DNA of 64,000 nt from CAVZBT01 sp963773605 (GCA_963773605.1 CAVZBT010000001.1:1-64000); one strand, 5' to 3'. Numbered from the stretch's first letter, positions 43,316 through 55,908 are shown. Notes: a model not told the origin generated them from the letters alone. Translations and numbers: made by a program.

Positions 43316-44626
43316 TCAGCCCGCCTGTCCCGTGTCGACTTTGATGGCCGGCAGCGTGATCGCGAACGTGGAACCTTTGCCCGTCCTGCTGCTGACCGAG
43401 ATCCTGCCGCCGTGGAGACAGATGATGTCGTGGACGAGCGAGAGGCCGTGCCCGATGCTGTTCGGCAGATCGGTCTGGCCCGCGCTGTCGAAGAGCTTGT
43501 CTGCCAGTTCCTTCGGAATGCCGACACCCGTGTCCGACACCTTTATCGTGGCCTCCCCCTGCATGCCGCGATGGAATTCCACCCGTATGTTCCCGCCGGG
43601 GGGGGTGTACCTGAGGGCGTTCAGGAGCAGGCTGTCGAGCACCTGCCCCAGTTTCTCCCGATCTCCGATGAGTTCGAAGCGGCCGGGGGGGATCAGGGAT
43701 GCGAGCTGAATGTCCTTCTGCGCGCACGGGACCTTGATTGCACCGACGCACGCCTTCAGGAGCGCGCACAGGTCCAGAGCTTCCGTCCTGAGTTGCTGCC
43801 TGGCGGTGAGACGCGCCATGTTGCCGGACAGGGAGACCACGCGGTCGATGTTCTCCTCGACGACCGAAAGGTACCGACGCTGGGTGTCGTTGATCTCGCC
43901 CGCGCGGCCCTCGAGGATCATCTTCGTGTAACCTCGGATAGCGACTAGCGGTGTGCGGAGTTCGTGCGCGATGTTGGACAACAGCAGCGACCTCATCTGA
44001 TGGTCGATCGCCTCCACGTCGCGCTTTGCCCGTTCCAGCCGGCGCACCCTTGCCTCCAGCTGTGCGGCCCTCTTCTCGAGGCGGGCGTGCACCCGGCGCG
44101 CCGGCTTGCCCGGAGCCTCCACACGGCCCGGATCCGGCCCCATCAGTGGCGCCGCCAGGTGACACAACACCTGGAGCAGCTGAATCTCCCGGGACGCAAG
44201 CTCTTGCCCTTCACCGAGCGCGACACAGAGCAGGAACACGACATCGGGCCTGTGCACGATCGGGAACAGCACCACGCACGGACGATCCAGGACCACGTGT
44301 TCGCCGCGCCCCAACCGTTCGACGAGCGCCGGCTGGCGTTCCAGGGAAAACGTGATCGTCCCATGTGCGGGGTGCGGGTCCGACGAGGACTGAGGGAACA
44401 CCGCGGTCGCCGGCTCGGCCCCGTGCTTCACCATCACGAACGGCTTGCCGGTGGTCGTGAGAGTCGACGCAATGGTGGCAAGCGCTACCATCATGGTGTT
44501 GAGGGCAGCCGCATCCGCGCAGGCGACGCCGTTACGCGCCCCGGCCGCGGGAGCCTGTCCGCCCGCTACCAGACCGTCGGTGGGCCGGCCGATGGAGTCG
44601 GGTTGATGCCGCTGGGTCCTGGTCAT
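43316..44626 (-). CDS. Sensor histidine kinase with GAF-like sensor
   Basis: 436 residues and no membrane helices. Residues 40-165 look like a GAF-type sensor (VVLDRPCVVLFPIVHRPDVVFLLCVAL). A coiled coil at about 180-205 leads to the HisKA domain (LLSNIAHELRTPLVAIRGYTKMIL). The ATPase domain has N, G1 and G2 boxes (LLLNALRYTPPGG, KVSDTGVGIPKE, GHGLSLVHDIICLHGG). It is the probable phospho-donor for the sigma-54 regulator encoded directly downstream (4-base gap). The gene starts 61 bases after the stop of the secreted-protein gene, so that gene may share the transcript. A cytoplasmic signal is implied. Confidence 0.9.
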   Translation of the reverse strand: MTRTQRHQPDSIGRPTDGLVAGGQAPAAGARNGVACADAAALNTMMVALATIASTLTTTGKPFVMVKHGAEPATAVFPQSSSDPHPAHGTITFSLERQPALVERLGRGEHVVLDRPCVVLFPIVHRPDVVFLLCVALGEGQELASREIQLLQVLCHLAAPLMGPDPGRVEAPGKPARRVHARLEKRAAQLEARVRRLERAKRDVEAIDHQMRSLLLSNIAHELRTPLVAIRGYTKMILEGRAGEINDTQRRYLSVVEENIDRVVSLSGNMARLTARQQLRTEALDLCALLKACVGAIKVPCAQKDIQLASLIPPGRFELIGDREKLGQVLDSLLLNALRYTPPGGNIRVEFHRGMQGEATIKVSDTGVGIPKELADKLFDSAGQTDLPNSIGHGLSLVHDIICLHGGRISVSSRTGKGSTFAITLPAIKVDTGQAG

Positions 44627-44687
44627 TCAGACTCTTGCTTCGTGCCGCAGCGTTTCCCGGTCGGCCCTAATCGGGCCCGAAGGGACT

Positions 44688-45518
44688 TCAGAACGGGCTC
44701 GAGCCGGTATTGTCCCGGGGGGACAGGATCAGGATCCCCCCCGCGGGGACCACAACATTTGTGAAGGTGCTGGCGGTCTGACCGTTCATGCCCACCGTCA
44801 GCGGCTGACCATTCTCGGCCCAGAAGTCGACCTGGACAGAGTGAGACTCGTTGCTGTAGTTGACGACCACCACCTCCGACGCCCAGCCCTGGCCGATGGC
44901 GAACTGCGGCAGGATAAACGTGCCCGCTCCACCCGCTCCGCCGGCAAGCGCAGGAACAGCGGTGATCGGGCCGAGCGGGATCACCGGCAGCGTGCTGAAA
45001 TTCTCGCCCCGGAAGCGCAGCCCCACGACGGCGAGCGGGAGGCTGGATTCAAAGGTGACGGTGCCGGTGAAGTCCTGAAGTTCGGCCCTGTCGGAGAAAA
45101 ACTCGCTGATAAACTGGGATTTGTGCTCCAGAGGCTTGAGCGTCATGTTGCGCGGTGCGCCGACGACGGTTCCTTGAGCGTCCCGCAGCGTCAGGATCAC
45201 GTTCGCATCCCCGCTGTTCGGGTTGTAGGGGTTGACCAACGCGAGTCCGAGGTCACGGCCGACGGCGCGGTTGGTCGTGACGGCCAGCACTCCTTTGGTT
45301 GTCATCACGCTCGAGATGACCCCGGCCTGGGTCGTCGCGCCCCCGCGCTGCAGTCCAAACGTCTCGAAAACCGAGAGCCCCGCGGTAGTCGGCGATTCGT
45401 GGGTGACGGTTACATAGCCGACCTGGAGCGGGCCGTCGATCGACTGCGCGGAGGCGGTCCACCCCCCCCACGCCGTACAAAGCGCGAGGCAAAAGCATAC
45501 GGCGGCTGTTTTCTTCAT
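44688..45518 (-). CDS. Secreted beta-rich protein of unknown function
   Basis: 276 residues from an ATG at 45518 behind GAGGAGAG; earlier in-frame starts lack a leader. The signal peptide is TAAVCFCLALCTAWGGWTASAQ. The rest is strand-rich and ends VVVPAGGILILSPRDNTGSSPF. TFILPQFAIGQGWASEVVVVN and ALVNPYNPNSGDANVILTLRD are phrases shared by many acidobacterial exported proteins. No catalytic motif and no PEP-CTERM or LPXTG-type sorting tail is present. It stands at the head of the kinase/regulator genes. It could be a matrix or sensor accessory protein, which is inference. Confidence 0.65.
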   Translation of the reverse strand: MKKTAAVCFCLALCTAWGGWTASAQSIDGPLQVGYVTVTHESPTTAGLSVFETFGLQRGGATTQAGVISSVMTTKGVLAVTTNRAVGRDLGLALVNPYNPNSGDANVILTLRDAQGTVVGAPRNMTLKPLEHKSQFISEFFSDRAELQDFTGTVTFESSLPLAVVGLRFRGENFSTLPVIPLGPITAVPALAGGAGGAGTFILPQFAIGQGWASEVVVVNYSNESHSVQVDFWAENGQPLTVGMNGQTASTFTNVVVPAGGILILSPRDNTGSSPF

Positions 45519-45861
45519 ATTTCGCTCTCCTCTGTGAAGTGCAATACAAACCCGCCGGAAGACCCAGTCCCAACGTTGAATGATCGAAAACCCTAACCTC
45601 GCGGATGCAAGCCAAGGGCCAGAAAGAAGCTCGACAAGTATTTCGCTGGCGACCAACCAGTTGTGGAAATCGTGCGCCGGCTCAGGAACCGCGCGCTGCA
45701 AGCCGGCTGCGGGAAAGTCTCCCCGGTTCGAACCGGGCCGCGCACGGCGGGGCGGGAAAATCCAACCTCGTACGCCGCTGCGGTCAATTTCCCTTGCCGC
45801 GGATTTCTGATAATGTGACTTGCGCGTGGTGTGCGTGCTTCACGACCTAAAACCAGGGCCT
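45519..45861. other. Divergent intergenic region
   Basis: 343 bases between the secreted-protein gene (minus) and the ligase gene (plus). No gene is convincing. GATAAT at 45809-45814 could be a -10 for the ligase, but no good -35 stands 17 bases before it. GCGCGCTGCAAGCCGGC-like GC-rich arms are present without a clear hairpin. Both neighbours must have promoters here. Confidence 0.35.
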
Positions 45862-48582
45862 ATGACAACTTCAGCCAGTCGGACGTTCAACGATCGGTTT
45901 CGGGAGACGGTCCGGAGATTCCCGGACCGCACGGCTTTCCAGGTCAAGACGCATCAGGGCTATCAGCAAACGACCTATGCCGAGGCCTACCGGCAATGCA
46001 TCGGGGTCGCCCTGGGGCTGTCGGCCCTCGGGCTGAAACCCGGCGCCCGCGTCGCCATCCTTTCCGAAAACCGCCCTGAGTGGGTGATCGCTTATCTCGG
46101 CGTCTATCTTGCCGGCGGGACCGCGGTGCCGCTGGACGCGCAGCTCTCGCCGGCCGAATGGAGAAGGCTGATCGACGATTCGGAAGCGCAGCGTTTGTTC
46201 GTGAGCGGCGCCTTGCTGGCCCAAGGCTGCGGGAAATGCCTGCACGATTCCCACCTGATATCGAAAATCGTATGCTTCGATGCGCTCGAGCGGGGACCGC
46301 GACGCCCGTGCCGAACTGCCCGGCTTCATCGAGTGGGCGGCCTCGCTGGAGCCGCCGCCGCCGCTCCCGGAAGTGCAGCCGTCCGACGTCGCGGTGATCA
46401 TCTACACGTCGGGCACCACCGGGAAGCCCAAAGGGGTGATGCTCACGCAGGGGAACATCGTCGCCGAGATCAGCTCGGCGCTCCAGGTCATCCGCGTCGA
46501 CGAAAACGACAACCTGCTCTGCCTGCTGCCGCTGCAGCACGTTTTCGCCTCGATTATCAACGTCCTCGTCCCGCTGTGGCTCGGCGCCCAGGTCACGTTC
46601 ATCGACACGCTGAAGCGGGCGGAGATCATGGAAGCGCTGCAGCAGGCCGGGATCACGATCCTCGCGACGGTGCCGCAGTTCTTCTACCTCTTCCACGGCC
46701 GCATCTCGGAGGAGTTGGGCCGCAAGCCGGCGCCCATGCGCGCGCCTGTTTCGACTCATGATGCGGCTGAACGGCTTCTGCGTCCGCCGCTTGCATCTGA
46801 ATCTCGGGAAAGTGTTCTTCGGCCGCATACACCGCAACTTCGGCAGCCGTCTCCGCCTGTTCGTGAGCGGCGGCTCGGCTTTCGATCCGCGGGTGGCCCA
46901 GGATTTCCACGATCTCGGCCTGACGATCCTCCAGGGCTACGGGCTCACCGAAACCACCGGAGGCTGCAGCATCACGCCGGTCGAGAACAACGTCATCGGC
47001 TCGGTCGGCCGCCCACTCCCGGGACATCGACATCGAGATCGCGGAGCCCAACCCGGACGGGCATCGGGGAGGTCCTCATCCGCGGGCCCGGTGGTCATGA
47101 AGGGCTATTACAGGAATCCCGCCGCGACCGCCGAGGCGGTGCGCGACGGCTGGTTCTACTCGGGTGACCTGGGACGTCTCGACGCGGCGGGGAACCTGTT
47201 CATCACGGGACGAAAGAAAGAGGTCATCGTGCTCGCCAACGGGAAGAATATCTACCCGGACGAGATCGAGACCCACTACCTGCAGTGCCCGTACATCCAG
47301 GAGATCGCCGTCGATCGGCGTCGCCGAAAGCGGCGGGCACGCCAGCAGCGAACGGCTGCACGGCGTGGTCGTGCCGAACTTCGATTATCTGAGGGCGAAA
47401 AAGATCGCGAACGCGCGGGAGATCCTGCGCGACGAGATCGGCCGCTGGTCCAACCAGCTGCCGAAATACAAGCGCCTGATGAGCTACCAGATCCAGAAGG
47501 ACCCGCTCCCCCGCACCACGACGCGCAAGATCAAGCGCGTGGAACTCAAGCGGCTGATCGAGACCGGCCAGCTGCAGGGCATCGAGGCGGCGCAGGAGGA
47601 GCGGCAACTCACGCCGCAAGACCAGGCGCTTATGGACTCCCCCGTCGGGCAGGAGGTCGTGGGTGCGATTCGCGAGACTTACCACCGGCCCGGCATCGAC
47701 CCGGGCATGAACCTGGAACTGGATCTCGGCTTCGACTCCATGCAGCGCGTCGAGCTCCTCGCCAGCCTGGAGCAGTCACTGCAGCTCCAGCTCCCCGACG
47801 ACTTCGGGGCCGACATCTTCACCGTGCGGGATCTCATCACCCGCCTCGAAATGCAGGTTGGCTCCCCGGCAGGCGGCAGCTCTGCCCCGCGCCAGAACTG
47901 GAGTTCGATGCTCTCGCAGGAAGCGTTGGAGGCGGACGACGGCGAGTGGAGGGTCCGCTTCACAGGCCACATCCTGACCCTGGTGAAGTATGCCGGCCTG
48001 CGGCTCCTGTACCTGCTCTTCCGCATTTTCCTGCGCATGGAGGTGAAAGGACTCGAAAACCTGCCGCGGAATCCACCCTTCCTGATCTGCCCCAACCACG
48101 CCAGCTACCTCGACCCGTTCGTGGTGATGTCGGCGCTCCCCTACCGGGTGTTCCGGAAGGTGTTCTTCGTGGGCGCCAGCGAGTATTTCCAGAGCTGGTA
48201 CATGAAACTCCTCGCGCGCCTCGCGAACATCGTACCGGTCGACCCGGATGTCCACCTGCTGCGGGCCATGAAGGTCGGGGCCTACGGCTTGCGCCAGGGG
48301 CGCGTGCTCTGCATCTTCCCGGAGGGCGCCCGTTCTTTCGAAGGCGACGTGAAAGAGTTCAAGAAAGGCGCCGCCATCCTCGCGCACGAGCTCCGCGCCC
48401 CCATCGTGCCGGTGGGTCTGCGAGGCACCAACGAGGTCTGGGCGCGCGACAGCATGCGGATCCGGCTGCACAAGGTCAAGGTGGTCTTCGGCCCCCCCAT
48501 CGTCTCCACCGCGGGAGAACCCTACCGTGAAGACACCGAGCGATTGCGCGAGACCGTAATCCGCCTCGCCTCCCAGGAGTGA
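45862..48582 (+). CDS. Trifunctional acyl-AMP ligase / acyl carrier / PlsC-type acyltransferase, six frameshifts
   Basis: About 905 residues once six single-base shifts (near 46292, 46740, 47025, 47050, 47090 and 47310) are bridged. The AMP-ligase part has VAVIIYTSGTTGKPKGVML, LQGYGLTETTGG, WFYSGDLG and TGRKKEVIVLANGKNIYP. Next comes a carrier domain with the phosphopantetheine site LDLGFDSMQRVEL. The C-terminus is an acyltransferase: CPNHASYLDPF (H-x4-D) and IFPEGARSFEGD. Such a protein could activate a free fatty acid, hold it on its own carrier and pass it to glycerol-phosphate or a lysolipid, as Aas does with separate ACP. Each shift moves the frame by +1, which suggests extra bases in the assembly. 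Confidence 0.82.
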
Positions 48583-48727
48583 CCCAAAGGTGGGCGGGGT
48601 TGCCCGACCCGCCCCCAAGTGAGCCACGACCGGCCGGTGTTCGATCAATCCACGGGGCGCGTCGAGCCGCCGTGGCCCACTTGGTGTATGCTGGCGCGCG
48701 ATAATCCTGCAACCACAGGAGCGCGCC

Positions 48728-51796
<3,069 letters not shown>

Positions 51797-51840
51797 AACG
51801 AGGTTTCCGGAGTCCTGCACTGCACGCGACGGGACTGGCG

Positions 51841-52740
51841 CTACATGATCTGTCGGATATCGACCTCGCTCCGTCGCTTCAGCTCATAGACGTCCTTGAG
51901 GAGCGCAAGAAAGGAATCCTCTGAGAGAGAAAGGGTACGCCTCACCGCCGCCGCAACCTCCTCCTCCAGAAGTGGGTTCAGGGTTTCCCGCGCCAGCGTG
52001 GCAATCAGGTTGGAGACGGGTATCACCAGGTAGAGAGGCTGCCTGTCGGTGTCCTCGAGCATTTTCTGAAGATCCGAAAGCTCGTGGGACTCACAGGCCC
52101 GTATGATGGGATCCGGCAATGACCAATGCCGGCAGAGAAGCGAGCCGAATGTGACGTGAGACGGCAGATCGAATTGGATCTCGGCGTTGACGAGAAATGT
52201 GCCATGTTCTTCGCAATGCTGACGCAGCGCCGTGTAGTGATCAGGGAAAAAGCGCTGGTAGACTAGCTGTCCGATGTCGTGCAGGAGTGCGGATGCATAC
52301 AGATCGCCGGTATCCCCGGTCTTGCACAGTTCCTTGACCAGGCGCTTCGCGATCAAAGCGGTCAGGTAAGAGTGCTGCCAGAAATGTTCCAGATGCCGGT
52401 TGTTCTTGGGCTTGAGATGGCCGATAACCGACAGCGTCAGGCAGATTCGGGACACTTCGCCGAGGCCGAGGTACGCAATGGCATACTGGATGTTCGCTAT
52501 CGGCTTTGCCAGGGCGTAGTAGGCCGAGTTCACGACCTTCAGAAGGTGCGAGGCCATGGCGGGATCGCGGCTCACCAGCTCGGCCACCTCTGCGGCCCCG
52601 CACGTCGCAGACTGAATGGTCTGGAGCACTTGAAGCACAGTGGCGGATAGCGGCGGCAGGACAAACTGCGTCTTCAGAAAAGTGTCCGGATCAATTCGTA
52701 TCGGCCGCCAGGCCGGCGGGCATCCCATTGAACCCCCCAC
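51841..52740 (-). CDS. HDOD-domain protein
   Basis: 299 residues; the start may be the ATG at 52740 or 52728. The HDOD core runs from FVLPPLSATVLQVLQ through VAELVSRDPAMASHLLKVVNSAYY and IANIQYAIAYLGLGEV, with the degenerate HD-like part ASALLHDIGQLVYQRFFPDHY. HDOD proteins serve in signalling by phosphorylation relays or cyclic dinucleotides; they usually lack enzymatic activity. No other domain is present. The gene is convergent with the deacetylase-GH3 gene (44 bases apart). Its upstream region is the 536-base gap described separately. Confidence 0.88.
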   Translation of the reverse strand: MGGSMGCPPAWRPIRIDPDTFLKTQFVLPPLSATVLQVLQTIQSATCGAAEVAELVSRDPAMASHLLKVVNSAYYALAKPIANIQYAIAYLGLGEVSRICLTLSVIGHLKPKNNRHLEHFWQHSYLTALIAKRLVKELCKTGDTGDLYASALLHDIGQLVYQRFFPDHYTALRQHCEEHGTFLVNAEIQFDLPSHVTFGSLLCRHWSLPDPIIRACESHELSDLQKMLEDTDRQPLYLVIPVSNLIATLARETLNPLLEEEVAAAVRRTLSLSEDSFLALLKDVYELKRRSEVDIRQIM

Positions 52741-53276
52741 CTCTCATTTCGGCTCCACCGGCGACGGACCTGCGCTAATTCTTCATTCACAGCAGTTCTT
52801 GCCGATTCTGGCGTCCAAAAGGGGCCTTATTTGAGATTCTTGGCCCTTTTTTTGCGAATAAGACATCATGCGGACTCTGAACCGATGCCGAGGATTTGAT
52901 CCGCACCTCGGCAGCTACCTCTGTGCGTCCGGGTCGCGGTGGTCGTCTTCTGCACGGCATTTGACCGGGGATTGTCCTTGGTCTGAGGGCCGCTGCCGAG
53001 CTGACACGCTTCATGTCCTGGCTGATCTGCGGCGTCACAGCAACAGACCCGCGATAGCAAGGAGGACGGATCGCTGATACACCTAGTTCACGGCTTCGGA
53101 TTGGGTTGGGTGGAGGGCGAATATGCCGGCGGTTGCCAGAGACAGCCAGTGCCCGGTCGGCCGATGCTGATCTGCGATCCTCATTTGCGCGGCGGCCCTC
53201 CTCGAGCCGGTCGAAGGCAAGACGTACCATGCTGATCTCGTTCACAGGCGTGATACGATTGCGCGAGGAGGGGAAC
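52741..53276. other. Gene-free gap
   Basis: 536 bases between the divergent HDOD and phasin-like genes. Both strands have only short frames with no family pattern. It contains one terminator-like hairpin (52817-52853). A strong ribosome binding site at 53265-53273 belongs to the phasin-like gene. Frames on the minus strand at about 52790-53010 are open and basic, but have no start context or recognisable fold, so I do not call them. Confidence 0.5.
52817..52853 (+). terminator. Intrinsic terminator-like hairpin with T-tract
   Basis: AAAAGGGGCC (52817-52826) pairs with GGCCCTTTT (52842-52850) with one bulged base, followed by a run of seven T on the plus strand. No plus-strand gene ends nearby, so it may end a short transcript or antisense RNA, or work on the minus strand for something starting near 53.1 kb. 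Confidence 0.5.
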
Positions 53277-53588
53277 ATGCTTGAACCACTGCGCAAGTTG
53301 TTGCTCGCGGGGCTGGGGACCGTCGACCTGACGGAGGAAAAGCTCAAGGCGGTCTTCGATGATCTCGTTGCCCGCGGCGAGGTGAGCGAGAAGGAAGCGC
53401 GGGAGCTCGTCTCCGGCTGGGCGAAGCGGGCCGGAGAGCAGCGGACGAAGATCCAGCAACAGGTTGACGAAGCGGTCCACCGTGCATTGGAGAGGATGGG
53501 GGTGTCCCACCGCGCGGACGTGGACAAGCTGGAATCGCGCATCGCCGATCTCGAACGACGGGTGCCTCGCGAGCCCGACGCCGGCTAG
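53277..53588 (+). CDS. Phasin-like coiled-coil protein
   Basis: 103 residues from an ATG at 53277 behind GAGGAGGGG. It is nearly all helical: LRKLLLAGLGTVDLTEEKLKAVFDDLVARGEVSEKEARELVSGW, then a hinge and the coiled coil DKLESRIADLERRV. Small proteins of this kind are annotated as phasin-like and often precede ABC1 kinases. No enzymatic residue is seen. It is 9 bases before the ABC1 kinase gene, so they form an operon. It may bind lipid or polymer surfaces, or regulate the kinase. Confidence 0.72.
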   Translation: MLEPLRKLLLAGLGTVDLTEEKLKAVFDDLVARGEVSEKEARELVSGWAKRAGEQRTKIQQQVDEAVHRALERMGVSHRADVDKLESRIADLERRVPREPDAG

Positions 53589-53597
53589 GCGACCGAG

Positions 53598-55283
53598 ATG
53601 GGTACGACCACCGGGCCGGCACCCAGACAGCTCCGGCGCCTTCGCGAGATCGTCACGGTCTTCGTCAGGTACGGTTTCGTCGACGTCGTCGGGCGCCTGC
53701 ACCTGGCGCCCTACCTGGCGTTCGGGCGCCGGGTATTGTTCCCGTGGCGCAGGCCAGGAGGCGAGGCCGGGGCGGCGACTCCCCCCCAGCGGCTGCGGCT
53801 CGCCTTTCAGGATCTGGGGCCCACCTTCATCAAGTTCGGCCAGGCGCTCAGTCTCAGGGCTGACCTGCTGTCGCCTGAGCTCGTCACCGAGCTCGCGCGC
53901 CTCCAGGACGAGGTCCCGCCGCTCGCGCCCGGGGAGGCCGAGGCCGCGGTCGAGGCGGAGCTTCGTGCGCCGCTGACGCAGACCTTCTGCCGCTTCGACC
54001 AGGCGCCCCTGGCTGCCGCCTCGATCGCCCAGGTGCACCGCGCGACGCTCGTCGGCGGCGAAGAAGTGGCGGTGAAGGTCCGCAGACCCGGCATTGCCGC
54101 CGTCATCGAGAGTGACGTCGCCGTGCTCGGCCAGATCGCCCGTCTCGCCGAGCGCTACCTCGCCGACGCAGAACTCTACGGGCCATCCAATCTTGTCGGG
54201 CAGTTCGCCCGCTCCATCCGCCGCGAGCTGGACCTCGTCCGGGAAGGCCGGACGATCGACCGCTTCCGGCAGAACTTCGCGGGAGATCCGACCGTCCGCT
54301 TCCCGAAGGTCCATTGGCGCCACACGACGTCCGGCGTGCTCACGCTCGAGTACATGCCGGGCATCAAGATCTCCGACGCAGTGTCGGCGGGCCCCGGGTT
54401 CGATGTCCCCCTGATCGCGCGGCGGGGCGCCGACGCCGTGTTGAAGCAGGTCCTGCTGCACGGCCTGTTTCACGCCGACCCCCACCCGGCCAACGTCTTC
54501 GTTCTTCCAGGCAATGTCATCTGCTTCCTCGATTTCGGCAACGCCGGCCGGCTCGACCGACCGATGCGCGAGGCGCTGGCAGGGCTGGTGGAAGCGCTTG
54601 TGCGCCAGGACGCCGACCGCCTGGCCGACGGCCTGCTGGCGATGGGCCGGCCTCTGGTTGAGGTCAACACGCAGGAGTTCAGACGGGACCTCGGCGAGAT
54701 GCTCGACACCTACAGCAACATGACGCTGCGCGATCTCTCGATCAGTGAACTTCTCCGGGACGCCTTCGCGGCGATGGCCCGGTATCGGCTGCAGTTTCCT
54801 TCGGACCTGCTGCTGCTGGTCAAGGCGTTCCTCACGATCGAAAGCGTCGGGCGCCAGCTCGATCCTGCCTTCACGCTCGTTAACCACGCACGGCCGCTCG
54901 TGGAACGGGTACTGCGGGAACGCCTGACGCCCTCCGCCGTCGCGGCGCGCGTCAGCGAGCTGGGCCACGAAGCGGCCGGGGCACTGCAGGCGGTGCCCCG
55001 CGACCTCGTGGAGATCGTCCGGAAGGCGCGCACCGATCGCCTGCAGATCCAGGTCGTTCATCGCAACCTGGAGCACTTCGTCCAGGAGATGGACCGATCC
55101 AGCAATCGTCTCAGCTTCGCCGTCGTCATCGCCGCATTGATCGTCGGCTCTTCGTTCATCTTCCAGTCGAACGCAGGACCCCGCGTGTTCGGCTACCCGG
55201 CGCTCGGCCTGGGCGGGTACCTGGTCGCGGCGTTCCTGGGCATCTGGCTCGCCATCGGCATCCTGCGGTCGGGCCGGCTCTAG
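53598..55283 (+). CDS. ABC1/UbiB-family atypical kinase
   Basis: 561 residues. Family motifs are complete: KxGQ helix TFIKFGQALSLRADLL, alanine-rich loop AAASIAQVHRA, VAVKVRRPG (Lys), the ExD motif, HGLFHADPHPANVF and metal-binding LDFGNAG. Two C-terminal membrane helices (FAVVIAALIVGSSFIFQ and LGGYLVAAFLGIWLAIGIL) anchor it to the membrane. Proteins of this family have ATPase activity needed for ubiquinone or isoprenoid-lipid handling. The start at 53598 gives the best alignment of the N-terminal helix. No quinone synthesis gene is next to it, so its substrate is open. It pairs with the phasin-like gene. Confidence 0.9.
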   Translation: MGTTTGPAPRQLRRLREIVTVFVRYGFVDVVGRLHLAPYLAFGRRVLFPWRRPGGEAGAATPPQRLRLAFQDLGPTFIKFGQALSLRADLLSPELVTELARLQDEVPPLAPGEAEAAVEAELRAPLTQTFCRFDQAPLAAASIAQVHRATLVGGEEVAVKVRRPGIAAVIESDVAVLGQIARLAERYLADAELYGPSNLVGQFARSIRRELDLVREGRTIDRFRQNFAGDPTVRFPKVHWRHTTSGVLTLEYMPGIKISDAVSAGPGFDVPLIARRGADAVLKQVLLHGLFHADPHPANVFVLPGNVICFLDFGNAGRLDRPMREALAGLVEALVRQDADRLADGLLAMGRPLVEVNTQEFRRDLGEMLDTYSNMTLRDLSISELLRDAFAAMARYRLQFPSDLLLLVKAFLTIESVGRQLDPAFTLVNHARPLVERVLRERLTPSAVAARVSELGHEAAGALQAVPRDLVEIVRKARTDRLQIQVVHRNLEHFVQEMDRSSNRLSFAVVIAALIVGSSFIFQSNAGPRVFGYPALGLGGYLVAAFLGIWLAIGILRSGRL

Positions 55284-55341
55284 GCCGCGTGGCGTGAGGA
55301 ATTGCCTGAAAACTGGTCCTCGAGAGGGACCTCGAACCCGC

Positions 55342-55369
55342 TTGACATCCGACTTTGTTGCATATACAA
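55342..55369 (+). promoter_or_regulatory. marR promoter with operator TTGCATATACAA
   Basis: TTGACA (55342-55347) is a perfect -35. The near-palindrome TTGCATATACAA (55358-55369) covers the -10 region. The same 12 bases recur at 55881-55892 before the next gene. A regulator binding here would block its own promoter, a common MarR design. Confidence 0.65.
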
Positions 55370-55400
55370 ATATTGCAGAGGCAAACGCCCCGGGGAGATC

Positions 55401-55856
55401 ATGGACAAGCCCAAACAGAGCAAAGCGGTCGAAGCCATCGCCCGCGACTGCATCGCCGTGCGCCTGCGCCTGCTGAATCGGGTCGTCACCAACCTCTACG
55501 ACGAAGCCCTGCGCCCGCTGGGTCTGAAGGTGAGCCAGTTGAATATTCTGGTCGTGACGGGGAAGCTTGGACTCGCCCGGCCCGCCGAGGTCTGCGCACT
55601 CCTTCAGTTGGACACGTCCACGCTGAGCCGCAACGTCGAGCGGATGCGGGCAAAGGGCTGGCTCGAGGCCGTCCCCGGCGAGGACGCCCGCACGCAGCCG
55701 TTCCGCCTAACCCAGAAGGGCACGATGCTGCTGGAGCAGGCGGTCCCGGCGTGGCAGCAGGCTCAGGATAAAGCCGGCGAACTCCTGGGCGAAAACGGCG
55801 TCGCCCTGCTCAACCAGGCGGCCCAAAGGCTGCGGGCGCTGCAACGGAACCATTAG
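55401..55856 (+). CDS. MarR-family transcriptional regulator
   Basis: 151 residues from an ATG at 55401 with GGGGAG just before. The winged helix-turn-helix reads LKVSQLNILVVTGKLGLARPAEVCALLQLDTSTLSRNVERMRAKGWLE, followed by the wing with VPGEDARTQPFRLTQKG. Dimer helices lie at both ends. MarR proteins usually repress their own gene and a neighbour and release DNA on binding a phenolic or similar ligand. The repeated TTGCATATACAA motif before this gene and the next gene is the natural operator candidate. No Cys for redox sensing is in the DNA-binding part. Confidence 0.9.
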   Translation: MDKPKQSKAVEAIARDCIAVRLRLLNRVVTNLYDEALRPLGLKVSQLNILVVTGKLGLARPAEVCALLQLDTSTLSRNVERMRAKGWLEAVPGEDARTQPFRLTQKGTMLLEQAVPAWQQAQDKAGELLGENGVALLNQAAQRLRALQRNH

Positions 55857-55880
55857 ACGGGACTTTTTTTGCCCGGATAT

Positions 55881-55892
55881 TTGCATATACAA
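55881..55892 (+). promoter_or_regulatory. Second copy of TTGCATATACAA operator
   Basis: Identical to 55358-55369 and 17 bases before the ATG at 55909 (GGGAGG ribosome binding site between). The imperfect symmetry TTG(C/T)ATAT(A/G)CAA fits a dimeric winged-helix protein such as the MarR encoded just upstream. Confidence 0.6.
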
Positions 55893-55908
55893 GTAGTGGG
55901 AGGCACAT

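Noticed and set aside
40315..43344. An uninterrupted plus-strand frame of about 1000 codons opposite the OPX/regulator genes
   Set aside because: It is the complement of well-defined genes with clear domains and has low-complexity composition typical of antisense frames in GC-rich DNA; no family pattern is seen.
44688..45518. Possible PEP-CTERM or similar sorting signal on the secreted protein next to PrsK/PrsR-like regulators
   Set aside because: The C-terminus has no PEP motif, no hydrophobic helix and no basic tail.
52787..53010. A small minus-strand protein gene upstream of the HDOD gene
   Set aside because: The frame is open but lacks a ribosome binding site and fold-like pattern, and contains the terminator-like hairpin.
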